DNA of 64,000 nt from JAABUE01 sp037440925 (GCA_037440925.1 JBBITF010000007.1:1-64000); one strand, 5' to 3'; shown: positions 1 to 8,235, counted from the first letter of the stretch. Made by a program: numbers and translations. The notes: a model not told the origin generated them from the letters alone.

Positions 1-1
1 C

Positions 2-55
2 CGCGAAGGCGGTCTGACGGTTGGCGCGGGCGTCGTCACCAAGATCATCGAATAA
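2..55 (+). CDS. tuf: Elongation factor Tu, C-terminal end (partial)
   Basis: Only the last 17 codons are in the window, reading REGGLTVGAGVVTKIIE and a TAA stop. This matches the conserved EF-Tu C-terminus (domain 3). EF-Tu delivers aminoacyl-tRNA to the ribosome as a GTP complex. It lies 8 bases before rpsJ, the usual str/S10 operon junction, which supports the call although little sequence is visible. Confidence 0.85.
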   Translation, partial: REGGLTVGAGVVTKIIE

Positions 56-63
56 GGTGGAGT

Positions 64-372
64 ATGTCCAAGCAGAAAATTCGCATTCGCCTCAAGGCAT
101 ACGATCATCGTGTTCTTGACCAATCTGCCAAGCGTATCGTCGAGACGGCGGAACGCAGCGGCGCCCATGTGGTTGGGCCTGTACCCTTGCCAACAAAGTT
201 AGAACGGTTTACAATACGTCGCTCGACTTTTATTGACAAAGACTCGCACGAGCATTTTGAGATCCGCACGCATAATCGTTTGATTGACGTTCTGGACCCC
301 GACTCAAAGACGATTGATATGTTGATGCGCCTCAACCTGCCTGCGGGCGTGGATATCGAGATCAAGATTTAG
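64..372 (+). CDS. rpsJ: 30S ribosomal protein S10
   Basis: Protein of 102 residues, the normal S10 length, starting MSKQKIRIRLKAYDHRVLD as in other bacteria and ending with the typical GVDIEIKI. S10 sits in the 30S head and also takes part in transcription antitermination as NusE. A GGTGG precedes the ATG. It follows tuf directly and opens the S10 cluster. A 167-base spacer separates it from rplC, longer than any other gap between r-protein genes here. Confidence 0.97.
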   Translation: MSKQKIRIRLKAYDHRVLDQSAKRIVETAERSGAHVVGPVPLPTKLERFTIRRSTFIDKDSHEHFEIRTHNRLIDVLDPDSKTIDMLMRLNLPAGVDIEIKI

Positions 373-539
373 TGTAACTATTCAAAGACCACAAAACGGC
401 AGCATAAGAACAGTCCTGTGCGTGGGCCCCAAGATAAAGTGCGCCGCGGCAGGCTGGTTGACTGTGTTGCGCTGGAGATGATGCAGCCTAAGCCCAGGCT
501 GACAGTCTCGATAACTTTTTACGAAGGAGAAAATTGAGC
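373..539 (+). promoter_or_regulatory. Structured spacer upstream of rplC
   Basis: This 167-base stretch has no ORF. GACTGT at 460-465 can pair with ACAGTC at 502-507, and directly inside it CAGCCT at 484-489 pairs with AGGCTG at 496-501, giving a stacked helix with an 18-base internal loop. The Shine-Dalgarno AAGGAG at 524-529 follows. It could be a ribosomal-protein-binding leader or a processing site. A TTGACT at 458-463 has no suitable -10 box 17 bases on. Function is inferred from position and pairing only. Confidence 0.4.
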
Positions 540-1169
540 ATGTTGAAAGGGCTGATTGGCAAGAAGATCGGCATGACCCAGATCTTCGATGAGCAAGGTG
601 TCGCCCATCCGGTGACCCTCATCGAGGCTGGGCCATGTTACGTTACCCAGATTCGCCGCCCTGAGATAGAAGGCTATTCTGCGGTGCAACTTGGCTTTGG
701 AGAAGTCAACCCCAAGCGATTAAGCGGAGGGGAGTTGGGGCATCTCAAAGCCAGCGACATTCCCCCCTTGCGCTTTTTGCGCGAGTTTCGTGTCAAGAAT
801 CCGGACGTCAACGTAGGCCAAAAAGTGACCGTAGAGGCTTTTTCGGTCGGTGAGCGCGTGGATGTGATTGGCGCCAGCAAAGGTAAAGGATTTGCTGGCG
901 GCGTGAAGCGCTATGGATTCCGCGGCGGACCTAAGACGCATGGTCAGTCAGACCGCTGGCGCGCGCCGGGTTCTCGCAGTTCAGGAACTACGCCGGGCCG
1001 TGTTTATAAAGGCTCACGAGGCGCGGGACACATGGGCAATGAGCGCGTAACCGTTCAGGCTTTGAAAGTGGTCATGGTTGATGCCGAACGCAATTTGTTG
1101 GGCGTACATGGCGCGGTTCCTGGTCCAAAGGGCGGCGTCATCATGATCAAAGAGGCGCGCAAGCAATAG
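540..1169 (+). CDS. rplC: 50S ribosomal protein L3
   Basis: Protein of 209 residues beginning MLKGLIGKKIGMTQIF, the standard L3 N-terminus. The conserved KGKGFAGGVKRYGFRGGP segment near residue 115-135 and the extended basic loop near the peptidyl transferase centre are present. ATG at 540 is preferred over the in-frame TTG at 534 because AAGGAG at 524-529 is 10 bases from the ATG but only 4 from the TTG. L3 initiates 50S assembly. Confidence 0.96.
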   Translation: MLKGLIGKKIGMTQIFDEQGVAHPVTLIEAGPCYVTQIRRPEIEGYSAVQLGFGEVNPKRLSGGELGHLKASDIPPLRFLREFRVKNPDVNVGQKVTVEAFSVGERVDVIGASKGKGFAGGVKRYGFRGGPKTHGQSDRWRAPGSRSSGTTPGRVYKGSRGAGHMGNERVTVQALKVVMVDAERNLLGVHGAVPGPKGGVIMIKEARKQ

Positions 1170-1197
1170 GCGCTGGTTGAATGGGAGCATGAAAGCG

Positions 1198-1827
1198 ATG
1201 AAAGTAGACGTTTTCGATATGGCAGGCAAGAAGGTCAAACAGGTGGAATTACCTGCGGCAATCTTCGAGGCGCCAATCAATATTGATTTGATGCATCAGG
1301 CTTATATCCGCCAAATGGCAAATGCGCGGTTGGGGACGCATAAGACCAAGACGCGCGGCGAGGTGTCCGGTGGCGGACGTAAACCGTGGAAGCAAAAAGG
1401 CACCGGCCGTGCTCGTCAGGGCTCGACTCGTGCTGTGCAGTGGAAGGGCGGTGGGCGTGTGCATACGCCGCAACCGCGCAGTTATGAACAGGCTATGCCC
1501 AAGAAAATGAGACGCGCAGCGCTTCGATCGGCGCTTTCGGCTAAGGCGGCTGAAGCGGGCATTGTGGTTGTGGATGAGATTGCGCTTGAAGAGCCTAAAA
1601 CGCGGTTGATGGCCGAGGCTTTGGGCGCCCTGGTGGGGGAGGCCAGCGCCCTGCTCTTGTTGCCAGAAAAGAATCAGACCTATGAGGTGGTCATGCGTTC
1701 TACCGACAATATTGCCGACGCCAAAGTCTTGCTGGCTGGTTACTTGAATATCCGTGATTTGCTCGGCTATGACAAGTTGATTTTGCCGCTCAAGACTCTG
1801 GATGTGCTGGCGGCGCATTTGGCTTAG
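1198..1827 (+). CDS. rplD: 50S ribosomal protein L4
   Basis: L4 of about 209 residues with the long tunnel-lining loop (KGTGRARQGSTRAVQWKGGG) and a globular C-terminal part. GGGAG at 1183-1187 is well spaced for the ATG at 1198 (MKVDVFDMAG); the in-frame ATG at 1189 would lie 1 base from it. L4 contacts the exit tunnel and represses the S10 operon in Enterobacteria; nothing here shows that it does so in this organism. Confidence 0.95.
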   Translation: MKVDVFDMAGKKVKQVELPAAIFEAPINIDLMHQAYIRQMANARLGTHKTKTRGEVSGGGRKPWKQKGTGRARQGSTRAVQWKGGGRVHTPQPRSYEQAMPKKMRRAALRSALSAKAAEAGIVVVDEIALEEPKTRLMAEALGALVGEASALLLLPEKNQTYEVVMRSTDNIADAKVLLAGYLNIRDLLGYDKLILPLKTLDVLAAHLA

Positions 1828-1836
1828 GAGTTGGAC

Positions 1837-2139
1837 ATGACGACGATATATGATGTGCTTATCCGTCCGCTGGTTACAGAAAAGTCCAATTATCAATCGA
1901 GAAAATTGGCTCAATATTCTTTTGTAGTAGCAGACGGCGCTACCAAAACGGCTGTGAAAGATGCCGTCGAGACCTTGTTCGATGTGACCGTCGTGCGCGT
2001 GAATATTATGAATACCCCTGCCAAGCGTGGCCGCCGCGCCCGCAGCCGGCGGCTTCTGGTGCGCCGGCCGGGCCACAAAAAGGCAATTGTGACGCTGGCC
2101 GAGGGGCAAACCCTTGAAATCTTCGAAGGGGTGCAGTAA
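1837..2139 (+). CDS. rplW: 50S ribosomal protein L23
   Basis: About 100 residues, the usual L23 size, with TIYDVLIRPLVTEKS at the start. L23 surrounds the tunnel exit and docks trigger factor and SRP. ATG 1837 lies 6 bases after TAGGAG; the in-frame TTG at 1831 is too close to that site. The last base of the TAA stop is the first base of the rplB ATG, so the two are probably translationally coupled. Confidence 0.95.
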   Translation: MTTIYDVLIRPLVTEKSNYQSRKLAQYSFVVADGATKTAVKDAVETLFDVTVVRVNIMNTPAKRGRRARSRRLLVRRPGHKKAIVTLAEGQTLEIFEGVQ

Positions 2140-2975
2140 TGGCTGTTAAGAAATATAAACCGGTGACTCCCGGTCAACGTGGTATGACCGGCTATACTTT
2201 CGAGGAGATTACCAAAACCTCGCCAGAACGGTCTTTGTTGGTGGCGTTGCGTAAGCAGGGTGGCCGAAACTCTTATGGGCGTGTCACGGTTCGGCATCGT
2301 GGCGGCGGAAATCGCCGCTATATCCGCATGGTGGATTTCCGACGCGATAAGCGCGATATCCCTGCCAAAGTTGCGGCTATCGAATATGACCCAAATCGCA
2401 CAGCGCGCCTGGCATTGTTGCACTATGCCGATGGTGAAAAACGTTATATCTTGGCGCCCCTGGGGTTGAAGGTGGGCGATACGCTGCTGGCCGGCCCTGC
2501 GGCTGAAATCCGACCGGGCAATGCGCTGCCGATTTCGAACATTCCGGTTGGCACCACTATCCACAATATTGAGTTGCGTGCCGGCAAAGGCGGTCAACTG
2601 GTACGCTCGGCGGGCAGTTCGGCTCAGTTGCTTGCCAAGGAAGGCGATTTTGCCCAAATTCGTATGCCCTCTGGCGAGGTGCGGCTGATACGTCAGGTGT
2701 GTTATGCCACGATTGGTCAGATTGGCAACGTGGATCATAGCAACGTCAAGTTAGGGAAGGCGGGCCGAAAGCGTCACATGGGCATTCGCCCAACGGTGCG
2801 GGGGACGGCTATGTCGCCGCGCGACCATCCGCACGGCGGTGGCGAAGGCCGCCAGCCGATTGGTTTGCCCGGCCCGAAAAGCCCGTGGGGTAAGCCTACC
2901 CTGGGTTACAAAACCCGCCGCAACAAGCAAACGGATAAATATATTGTGCGCCGTCGCTCCAAATCGAGCCGTTAG
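2139..2975 (+). CDS. rplB: 50S ribosomal protein L2
   Basis: Protein of 278 residues, typical for L2, starting MAVKKYKPVTPGQRGMTGYTF. The conserved GTAMSPRDHPHGGGEGR segment contains the histidine near the peptidyl transferase centre. The C-terminal tail is basic. L2 is a primary 23S rRNA binder needed for subunit association. It overlaps the rplW stop by one base. Confidence 0.97.
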   Translation: MAVKKYKPVTPGQRGMTGYTFEEITKTSPERSLLVALRKQGGRNSYGRVTVRHRGGGNRRYIRMVDFRRDKRDIPAKVAAIEYDPNRTARLALLHYADGEKRYILAPLGLKVGDTLLAGPAAEIRPGNALPISNIPVGTTIHNIELRAGKGGQLVRSAGSSAQLLAKEGDFAQIRMPSGEVRLIRQVCYATIGQIGNVDHSNVKLGKAGRKRHMGIRPTVRGTAMSPRDHPHGGGEGRQPIGLPGPKSPWGKPTLGYKTRRNKQTDKYIVRRRSKSSR

Positions 2976-3002
2976 GCGTTGAGAGTCATGAGGTAAGCAG
3001 AT

Positions 3003-3269
3003 ATGTCTAGGTCGTTGAAAAAAGGCCCTTTCATTGAGCCGAAATTGCTCAAGAAAATCGAGGCGATGAACCAGAAAGGTGAAAAGAAAGTTATCCGCAC
3101 CTGGAGCCGCGCCAGCACCATCTTTCCCCAGATGGTAGGGCATACGATAGCCGTGCATGATGGTCGCCGACATGTGCCGATTTATATCACCGAGAATATG
3201 GTCGGCCATCGGCTGGGCGAATTTGCCCCCACGCGCACATTTCGCGGTCACGTAGCGGAGAAAAAGTAG
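3003..3269 (+). CDS. rpsS: 30S ribosomal protein S19
   Basis: Protein of 88 residues starting MSRSLKKGPFIEPKLLKKIE, with the conserved GHRLGEFAPTRTFRGH segment near the C-terminus. S19 forms a pair with S13 in the 30S head. It follows rplB after 27 bases and precedes rplV, the canonical order. Confidence 0.96.
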   Translation: MSRSLKKGPFIEPKLLKKIEAMNQKGEKKVIRTWSRASTIFPQMVGHTIAVHDGRRHVPIYITENMVGHRLGEFAPTRTFRGHVAEKK

Positions 3270-3279
3270 GAGCAAGGTG

Positions 3280-3621
3280 ATGCAAGATATTCATGCACAA
3301 TTACGCTTTTTGCCTCTTTCGGCGCAAAAAATACGTTTGATCGTGGACATGGTGCGCGGTAAAAGCGCGAACGAGGCGCTGGAGATTTTGCGTTTTGTAC
3401 CGAAGCGTGGCGCAGCCCCGGTGCGTAAATTGCTCGCCTCTGCCGTCTCGAACGCCGAGGAGAATTTTGGCGTCAGCCGTGATGATTTGTACGTTGCCAA
3501 GATTTTTGCGGATGAGGCGCCTACTCGCCGTTGGCGTCGCTTTGGCGCGCGCGGCCGCTTCAAGCCGATTCTGCGGCGCACATCTCACGTCACTGTCATT
3601 TTGCGTGAACGCGGTTCATAG
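3280..3621 (+). CDS. rplV: 50S ribosomal protein L22
   Basis: About 113 residues with the L22 fold: LPLSAQKIRLIVDMVRGK near the start and the long beta-hairpin that reaches into the exit tunnel (RRWRRFGARGRFKPILRRTSH). AGGAG at 3269-3273 precedes GTG 3277 and ATG 3280; the ATG is chosen. This hairpin is the macrolide-associated region in other bacteria. Confidence 0.94.
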   Translation: MQDIHAQLRFLPLSAQKIRLIVDMVRGKSANEALEILRFVPKRGAAPVRKLLASAVSNAEENFGVSRDDLYVAKIFADEAPTRRWRRFGARGRFKPILRRTSHVTVILRERGS

Positions 3622-3652
3622 GCGAGGCAGGAAAGGATTTTAAGGAGATATT

Positions 3653-4402
3653 ATGGGACGAAAAGTTCATCCGGTGGGGATGCGCCTGGGTGTAAACGAG
3701 ACCTGGCAAGGGCGTTGGTTTGCCGAAGGCACCCAATATCGCGAGCAGTTGCAGCAGGACTTTGCCATTCGCGGTCTCTTGATGGGTGTTGCCTCCAAAG
3801 GAGGGGCGGCCTTCGATGCGGCAGTGCGCAAACTGCGCAATGAAATGCCCGAATCGGTGCTGAAAAACCGCGCAGGCATTTCGCGTGTGGAAGTGGAACG
3901 TTTTCCCGGCAAGGTGCGCGTTGCCATTCACACGGCCAAACCGGGTATCCTGATTGGGCGCAAGGGCGAGGCTGTCAAGAAAATCCGCCAGGGATTGGAA
4001 GCCTTGGTTGGCAAGAAGGTAGACCTGGACATCAAAGAAATTGCATCGCCAGACTTGGATGCCAAACTGGTGGCCTATAACATTGCCGACCAACTCGAAC
4101 GCCGTATCAGTTACCGCCGCGCTATGAAGCGCGCCATCCAACAGGCCATGCGCGCTGGAGCGCAAGGCATCAAGATTATGGTGGGCGGCCGTTTGGCAGG
4201 CGCGGAAATGGCGCGTACCGTTTGGCTGCGGGATGGCCGCGTTCCTCTGCAAACCCTGCGGGCCGATATTGATTTTGCATACGCTGAGGCAACCACGACG
4301 TATGGCCAAATCGGTATCAAGGTCTGGATTTACAAGGGTGAAAAGATGCCCGAAGTGGAAGAGAAAGTAGAAGCAACGGAAGGCGTGTACGTAAGTGAGT
4401 AG
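3653..4402 (+). CDS. rpsC: 30S ribosomal protein S3
   Basis: Protein of 249 residues starting MGRKVHPVGMRLGV. The KH domain carries the IGRKGEAVKKIR loop (GxxG) near residues 100-111, followed by the C-terminal S3 domain. S3 guards mRNA entry into the 30S. A TAAGGAGATATT Shine-Dalgarno region precedes the ATG. The final codons and the TAG stop merge with a GAGAGTA heptamer array. Confidence 0.96.
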   Translation: MGRKVHPVGMRLGVNETWQGRWFAEGTQYREQLQQDFAIRGLLMGVASKGGAAFDAAVRKLRNEMPESVLKNRAGISRVEVERFPGKVRVAIHTAKPGILIGRKGEAVKKIRQGLEALVGKKVDLDIKEIASPDLDAKLVAYNIADQLERRISYRRAMKRAIQQAMRAGAQGIKIMVGGRLAGAEMARTVWLRDGRVPLQTLRADIDFAYAEATTTYGQIGIKVWIYKGEKMPEVEEKVEATEGVYVSE

Positions 4403-4480
4403 AGAGTAGAGAGTAGAGAGTAGAGAGTAGGAAGTAACGAATGAAAAAGCCTTACTGATCTCTAATCTCTAATCTCGAAA
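4397..4480 (+). repeat. Heptamer array GAGAGTA at the rpsC stop, plus TCTCTAA units
   Basis: About 4-5 near-perfect tandem copies of GAGAGTA run from the last codons of rpsC (4397) to about 4430. A second short run of TCTCTAA units lies at 4458-4476; it is close to the reverse complement of the first motif and could pair with it. The spacer has no ORF and ends in the AAGAGGTAG Shine-Dalgarno region of rplP. Confidence 0.85.
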
Positions 4481-4493
4481 AGAGGTAGTTATT

Positions 4494-4919
4494 ATGTTGA
4501 TGCCAAAACGTGTTAAATGGCGCAAGCAAATGCGCGGTCGTATGAAAGGTAAAGCCCTGCGTGGCGCAGAGGTATCCTTTGGTGAATTTGGCTTACAGGC
4601 CCTTGAACCAGGCTGGATTACCGCTCGGCAGATCGAGGCTGCCCGCCGCGCTATTGTTCGCGAAATGAAGCGCCGCGGAAAAGTCTGGATTCGCATCTTC
4701 CCGGCTAAACCCTATACCCGCAAACCCCCTGAGACTCGCATGGGCTCTGGGAAAGGGAATGTGGAGTACTACGTGGCAGTGGTCAAACCGGGACGGATCA
4801 TGTTCGAGGTGGGCGGTTTGCCTGAGGATGTGGCTGTGACTGCCCTGAAACATGCTCAGTACAAGTTTTCAATCAAGACCAAAATCGTGGCGCGCCATGA
4901 AGTAGGAGAGCAGGCATGA
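4494..4919 (+). CDS. rplP: 50S ribosomal protein L16
   Basis: Protein of 141 residues starting MLMPKRVKWRKQMRGRMKG, with the conserved KPPETRMGSGKG segment near residues 77-88. L16 binds near the A site and is a late assembly protein. An ATG at 4500 is an alternative start. The stop overlaps the rpmC start by 4 bases (ATGA). Confidence 0.96.
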   Translation: MLMPKRVKWRKQMRGRMKGKALRGAEVSFGEFGLQALEPGWITARQIEAARRAIVREMKRRGKVWIRIFPAKPYTRKPPETRMGSGKGNVEYYVAVVKPGRIMFEVGGLPEDVAVTALKHAQYKFSIKTKIVARHEVGEQA

Positions 4920-5122
4920 AGTCCAGTGAGATTCGCGCTCTAAAACCGGAAGAAATCAAATCCAAACTGGCAGATGTGCGTGAAGAGTTGATGAAACTCC
5001 GTTTCCAACAAGTGACCGGTCAATTGACCGATACCAGCCGCCTGCGCATCCTGCGAAAGGATATTGCGCGCATGGAAACCATCCTGCGCGAACAGTTGGT
5101 AGCCATGGAAGGTGAAGCATGA
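4916..5122 (+). CDS. rpmC: 50S ribosomal protein L29
   Basis: Protein of 68 residues, two predicted helices, with the family sequence RALKPEEIKSKLADVREELMK and LRILRKDIARMETIL. L29 lies at the tunnel exit next to L23. It overlaps rplP upstream and rpsQ downstream by 4 bases each, so translation of the three is probably coupled. Confidence 0.95.
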   Translation: MKSSEIRALKPEEIKSKLADVREELMKLRFQQVTGQLTDTSRLRILRKDIARMETILREQLVAMEGEA

Positions 5123-5391
5123 ACACTCGTCGTCGTATGACTGGCGTTGTCACCAGTAACAAGATGACCAAGACTGTGGTGGTCGAGATTACGCGCACTT
5201 ATCGTCATCCTTTGTATAAAAAGGTCGTGCAGTCTAGCAAGCGTGTCAAAGCCCATGATGAATTGAACTGCCAGATTGGCGATCAAGTGCAAATTGTGGA
5301 ATCGAAACCGATTTCACGCGATAAGCGCTGGGTGGTTGAAGCCATCCTCAAACGCGAAACCCGCACAGAAGATGCCGGGCTGGGAGAGTAA
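5119..5391 (+). CDS. rpsQ: 30S ribosomal protein S17
   Basis: Protein of 90 residues with the OB-fold segments RRRMTGVVTSNKMTKTVVV and CQIGDQVQIVESKPISRDKR that define bacterial S17, a primary 16S rRNA binder in the 30S body. Starts inside the rpmC stop (GCATGA), a 4-base overlap, and ends 3 bases before rplN. Confidence 0.96.
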   Translation: MNTRRRMTGVVTSNKMTKTVVVEITRTYRHPLYKKVVQSSKRVKAHDELNCQIGDQVQIVESKPISRDKRWVVEAILKRETRTEDAGLGE

Positions 5392-5394
5392 GAT

Positions 5395-5766
5395 ATGATT
5401 CAGCAAGAATCTCATCTCAAAGTGGCAGATAATTCTGGCGCGCATGAATTGCAAGTCATCCATGTTCTGGGCGGCTCCACGCGCAAATACGGTTCGGTTG
5501 GCGACGTTGTCGTTGCTACCGTCAAGTCGGCGGCGCCTCAGGGAGCGGTCAAAAAGAGCGAAATTGTCCGCGCTGTCGTGGTGCGCTGCTCCAAAGAGTG
5601 GCGTCGTGAGGACGGGTCCTACATCCGTTTTGACGACAATGCGGCCGTTATTTTGGATACCGACGGCAAAAACCCGAAAGGCAGCCGCATCTTTGGCCCT
5701 GTGGCTCGTGAACTGCGCGAAAAGGGTTTCATGAAGATTGTTTCGTTGGCCCCAGAAGTGCTGTAG
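5395..5766 (+). CDS. rplN: 50S ribosomal protein L14
   Basis: Protein of 123 residues, near the usual length, starting MIQQESHLKVADNSGAHELQ, with YIRFDDNAAVILDTDGKNPKG in the middle. L14 forms part of the intersubunit bridge region. GGGAGAG precedes the ATG. Order rpsQ-rplN-rplX is canonical. Confidence 0.96.
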   Translation: MIQQESHLKVADNSGAHELQVIHVLGGSTRKYGSVGDVVVATVKSAAPQGAVKKSEIVRAVVVRCSKEWRREDGSYIRFDDNAAVILDTDGKNPKGSRIFGPVARELREKGFMKIVSLAPEVL

Positions 5767-5788
5767 ATTGGTTTGGGAGCGTGGAAGA

Positions 5789-6121
5789 ATGAGAGTCAAA
5801 ATTCGCAAAGGCGATACTGTTTTGATTATCAGCGGTCGCCTCGAGGACAAAGGGAAACGCGGCGAGGTCATCAATGTCCTGCCAGATGAAGGGCGTGTGG
5901 TGGTGCAAGGCGTGAACATGCGCACCAAGCATCAGCGACAAGTCCAAACCCAGGCGGGCCGCAACGTGAACCCCGGCCGTATTCACTTCGAAGGCAAAAT
6001 CCATATTTCGAATGTGATGCTGGTTTGCCCCAAATGCGGAGAGCCGACGCGCGTCAATGTACAGCGCGACGAAGAAGGCGCTCACCGCGTGTGTAAGAAA
6101 TGCCAGGCCATGATTGACTAG
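5789..6121 (+). CDS. rplX: 50S ribosomal protein L24
   Basis: Protein of 110 residues with a KOW motif at the N-terminus (VKIRKGDTVLIISGRLEDKGKRG). The open frame reaches back to 5738, but ATG 5789 is preceded by GGAAG and gives the family start. Residues about 78-104 include CPKCGEPTRV and CKKCQAM, a CxxC pair typical of zinc-ribbon-bearing L24 forms. L24 initiates 50S assembly. Confidence 0.95.
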   Translation: MRVKIRKGDTVLIISGRLEDKGKRGEVINVLPDEGRVVVQGVNMRTKHQRQVQTQAGRNVNPGRIHFEGKIHISNVMLVCPKCGEPTRVNVQRDEEGAHRVCKKCQAMID

Positions 6122-6139
6122 CCTGTGGAGCGTTGAATT

Positions 6140-6685
6140 ATGAATCGGATGCAAGAACGTTATCAAAAAGAAGTAGTGCCTGCATTGTTCAAAGCGTTCA
6201 ATTACAAGAATATCATGCAGGTCCCGCGCATTCAAAAAGTTGTTGTCAACATCGGTTTGGGTGAGTCTATGGAAGATCCTAAGGCGCTTGAGGCGGCTGC
6301 GTCGGACTTGATGCAGATCGTTGGGCAGAAACCGGTGATGACCAAATCTCGCAAGAGTATCGCCGCTTTCAAATTGCGCGAAGGCCGCGTCATTGGCTCG
6401 AAGGTGACCTTGCGCGGTGAGCGTATGTGGGCTTTCCTGGATCGCTTGATGAACATCGGCCTGCCGCGTGTTCGTGACTTTCGCGGCGTTTCTCCGAACG
6501 CTTTCGATGGGCGCGGAAATTATACGCTCGGCCTGCGTGACCAATTAATCTTCCCTGAGATTGATTACGACAAGATTGATAAATTGCGTGGCATGGAAGT
6601 TACGATTGTCACGACAGCCAAGACCGATGACCAGGCGCGCGCTTTGTTGCAATTGCTTGGAATGCCGTTCAAGAAGGAAGCGTAA
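6140..6685 (+). CDS. rplE: 50S ribosomal protein L5
   Basis: Protein of 181 residues starting MNRMQERYQKEVVPALFKAFNY. Conserved L5 segments are present: VPRIQKVVVNIGLGES, GQKPVMTKSRKSIAAFKLRE and the C-terminal DDQARALLQLLGMPF. L5 binds 5S rRNA in the central protuberance. Ends 3 bases before the S14 gene. Confidence 0.97.
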   Translation: MNRMQERYQKEVVPALFKAFNYKNIMQVPRIQKVVVNIGLGESMEDPKALEAAASDLMQIVGQKPVMTKSRKSIAAFKLREGRVIGSKVTLRGERMWAFLDRLMNIGLPRVRDFRGVSPNAFDGRGNYTLGLRDQLIFPEIDYDKIDKLRGMEVTIVTTAKTDDQARALLQLLGMPFKKEA

Positions 6686-6688
6686 ATT

Positions 6689-6871
6689 ATGGCGAAAAAA
6701 TGTATGCAATATCGTGAACTGCGGCGACGCAATCCTATCCAGGTGCGCAATCGTTGTCAGCGCTGTGGCCGACCGCGAGGCTATATACGCCGCTTTGGCT
6801 TATGCCGCATTTGCTTCCGCGAACTGGCCTTACAGGGCAAAATCCCTGGCGTTGTCAAATCGTCCTGGTAG
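6689..6871 (+). CDS. rpsZ: 30S ribosomal protein S14, zinc-binding type Z
   Basis: Protein of 60 residues, the short zinc form of S14. Four cysteines at positions 23, 26 (CQRC) and 39, 42 (CRIC) form the zinc ribbon. S14 completes the 30S head. Many bacteria carry a second, zinc-independent S14 for zinc starvation; none is seen here. Confidence 0.97.
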   Translation: MAKKCMQYRELRRRNPIQVRNRCQRCGRPRGYIRRFGLCRICFRELALQGKIPGVVKSSW

Positions 6872-6889
6872 CCGGCTGGAGGTATAAGC

Positions 6890-7303
6890 ATGAGTGTCAA
6901 TGATCCAATTGCTGATATGCTGACCCGCATACGTAACGGTGTCATGGCTGGTCACTCTCAGGTGGCGTTGCCAAGTTCTAAGATCAAGGTTGAGATTGCC
7001 AAGATTTTAAAAGAAGAAGGCTTCATCGAGAGTTTCGAGGTGGTCGAGGGCCAACAGCCCGCCCATAAAATTTTACGTCTCAAGATCAAATATGTGGGCG
7101 AGCGCCGTGAACGCCGCCCGGTGATTTCTGGTCTGGAACGTGTGAGTAAGCCCGGCCGTCGAATTTATACGAAGAAGCAGGATATTCCCTGGGTGCTCTC
7201 TGGTATTGGCGTGGCCATCTTATCTACCCCAAAAGGGGTGATGACCGGTCAACGCGCCCGCCAGTTGGGCGTGGGCGGCGAAATCCTGTGTAAAGTCTGG
7301 TAG
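6890..7303 (+). CDS. rpsH: 30S ribosomal protein S8
   Basis: Protein of 137 residues starting MSVNDPIADMLTRIRNGVMAG, with the conserved GIGVAILSTPKGVMT segment in the C-terminal rRNA-binding half. S8 binds helix 21 of 16S rRNA and represses the spc operon in E. coli. GGAGG lies 6-10 bases upstream of the ATG. Confidence 0.97.
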   Translation: MSVNDPIADMLTRIRNGVMAGHSQVALPSSKIKVEIAKILKEEGFIESFEVVEGQQPAHKILRLKIKYVGERRERRPVISGLERVSKPGRRIYTKKQDIPWVLSGIGVAILSTPKGVMTGQRARQLGVGGEILCKVW

Positions 7304-7317
7304 GCAGGAGGTTAGAA

Positions 7318-7866
7318 GTGTCTCGAGTTGGACGCATGCCGGTGGAAATCCCTGGCAGTGTGCAGGTAGACATCAGCGGTTCGCATGTCCAGGTAAAGGG
7401 ACCCAAAGGCGAATTGCAGCGGATGTTTTCCCCGCTCATTGCTATTCGCAAAGAAGGGAACCTTATCACGGTCGAACGCAAATCCGATGCGCCTGCAGAA
7501 CGCGCTTTACATGGGACGACCCGCGCGCTTCTTGCCAATATGGTGCGTGGAGTCAGTCAAGGCTTCGAGGTCGTGTTGGAAGTGGAAGGCGTTGGGTATC
7601 GTGCTGAATTGAATGGTAAGAACCTGATGTTGTATGTCGGTTATTCCCATCCTGTTGAGATTGTGCCGCCAAGCGGCATCAGTTTTGAAGCGGATGCCAA
7701 AACCCGTCAAATCAAAGTAATGGGTTATGACAAAGAACTCGTTGGGCAGATTGCGGCCAATATCCGCAAGGTGCGCCCGCCCGAGCCATATCATGGCAAA
7801 GGCATCCGTTACGCCGGTGAACGCATACGGCGCAAGGCAGGGAAAGCCGGGAAAGGAGCCAAGTAA
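7318..7866 (+). CDS. rplF: 50S ribosomal protein L6
   Basis: Protein of 182 residues with the tandem L6 fold: SRVGRMPVEIPGSVQV at the start and PEPYHGKGIRYAGERIRRKAG at the C-terminus. It starts with GTG at 7318; AGGAGG at 7306-7311 decides this start. L6 sits near the sarcin-ricin loop. Confidence 0.96.
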   Translation: MSRVGRMPVEIPGSVQVDISGSHVQVKGPKGELQRMFSPLIAIRKEGNLITVERKSDAPAERALHGTTRALLANMVRGVSQGFEVVLEVEGVGYRAELNGKNLMLYVGYSHPVEIVPPSGISFEADAKTRQIKVMGYDKELVGQIAANIRKVRPPEPYHGKGIRYAGERIRRKAGKAGKGAK

Positions 7867-7869
7867 TCT

Positions 7870-8235
7870 ATGGCGAACAAGAGTCGTTCTGTTGCGCGCA
7901 TGCGGCGTCATGCGCGGGTCCGAAAGCGCGTTTCTGGAACCGCGCAGCGCCCGCGTTTGAGCGTTTTCCGCAGCACAACGCAGATCTATGCGCAAGTGAT
8001 TGACGACCAGGCCGGTCACACGTTAGCAGCGGCGTCCTCAGTGGATCGTGAACTGCGCGGGAAATTGATGGGTTTGAATAAGACCGAACAAGCAAAGTTG
8101 GTAGGGCAGACCATTGCAGAACGCGCCAAGCAGAAGGGCATTACGGCTATCGTCTTCGACCGCGGCGGGTTTCGCTATATGGGTCGTGTCAAGGCGTTGG
8201 CCGATGGCGCGCGCGAAAATGGCTTGCAGTTTTAG
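7870..8235 (+). CDS. rplR: 50S ribosomal protein L18
   Basis: Protein of 121 residues with a basic N-terminus (RHARVRKRVSGTAQRPRLSV) and the family segment VFDRGGFRYMGRVKALADGARENGL at the end. L18 binds 5S rRNA with L5. It begins 3 bases after the rplF stop. Confidence 0.96.
   Translation: MANKSRSVARMRRHARVRKRVSGTAQRPRLSVFRSTTQIYAQVIDDQAGHTLAAASSVDRELRGKLMGLNKTEQAKLVGQTIAERAKQKGITAIVFDRGGFRYMGRVKALADGARENGLQF

Noticed and set aside
458..486. TTGACT at 458 as a promoter for rplC
   Set aside because: No acceptable -10 box at 16-18 bases.
1249..2109. 286-residue minus-strand ORF opposite rplD/rplW
   Set aside because: Shadow of the ribosomal genes on the other strand, with no family features and no Shine-Dalgarno.
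3596..4309. 237-residue minus-strand ORF opposite rpsC
   Set aside because: Antisense to a confident S3 gene; no recognisable domain.
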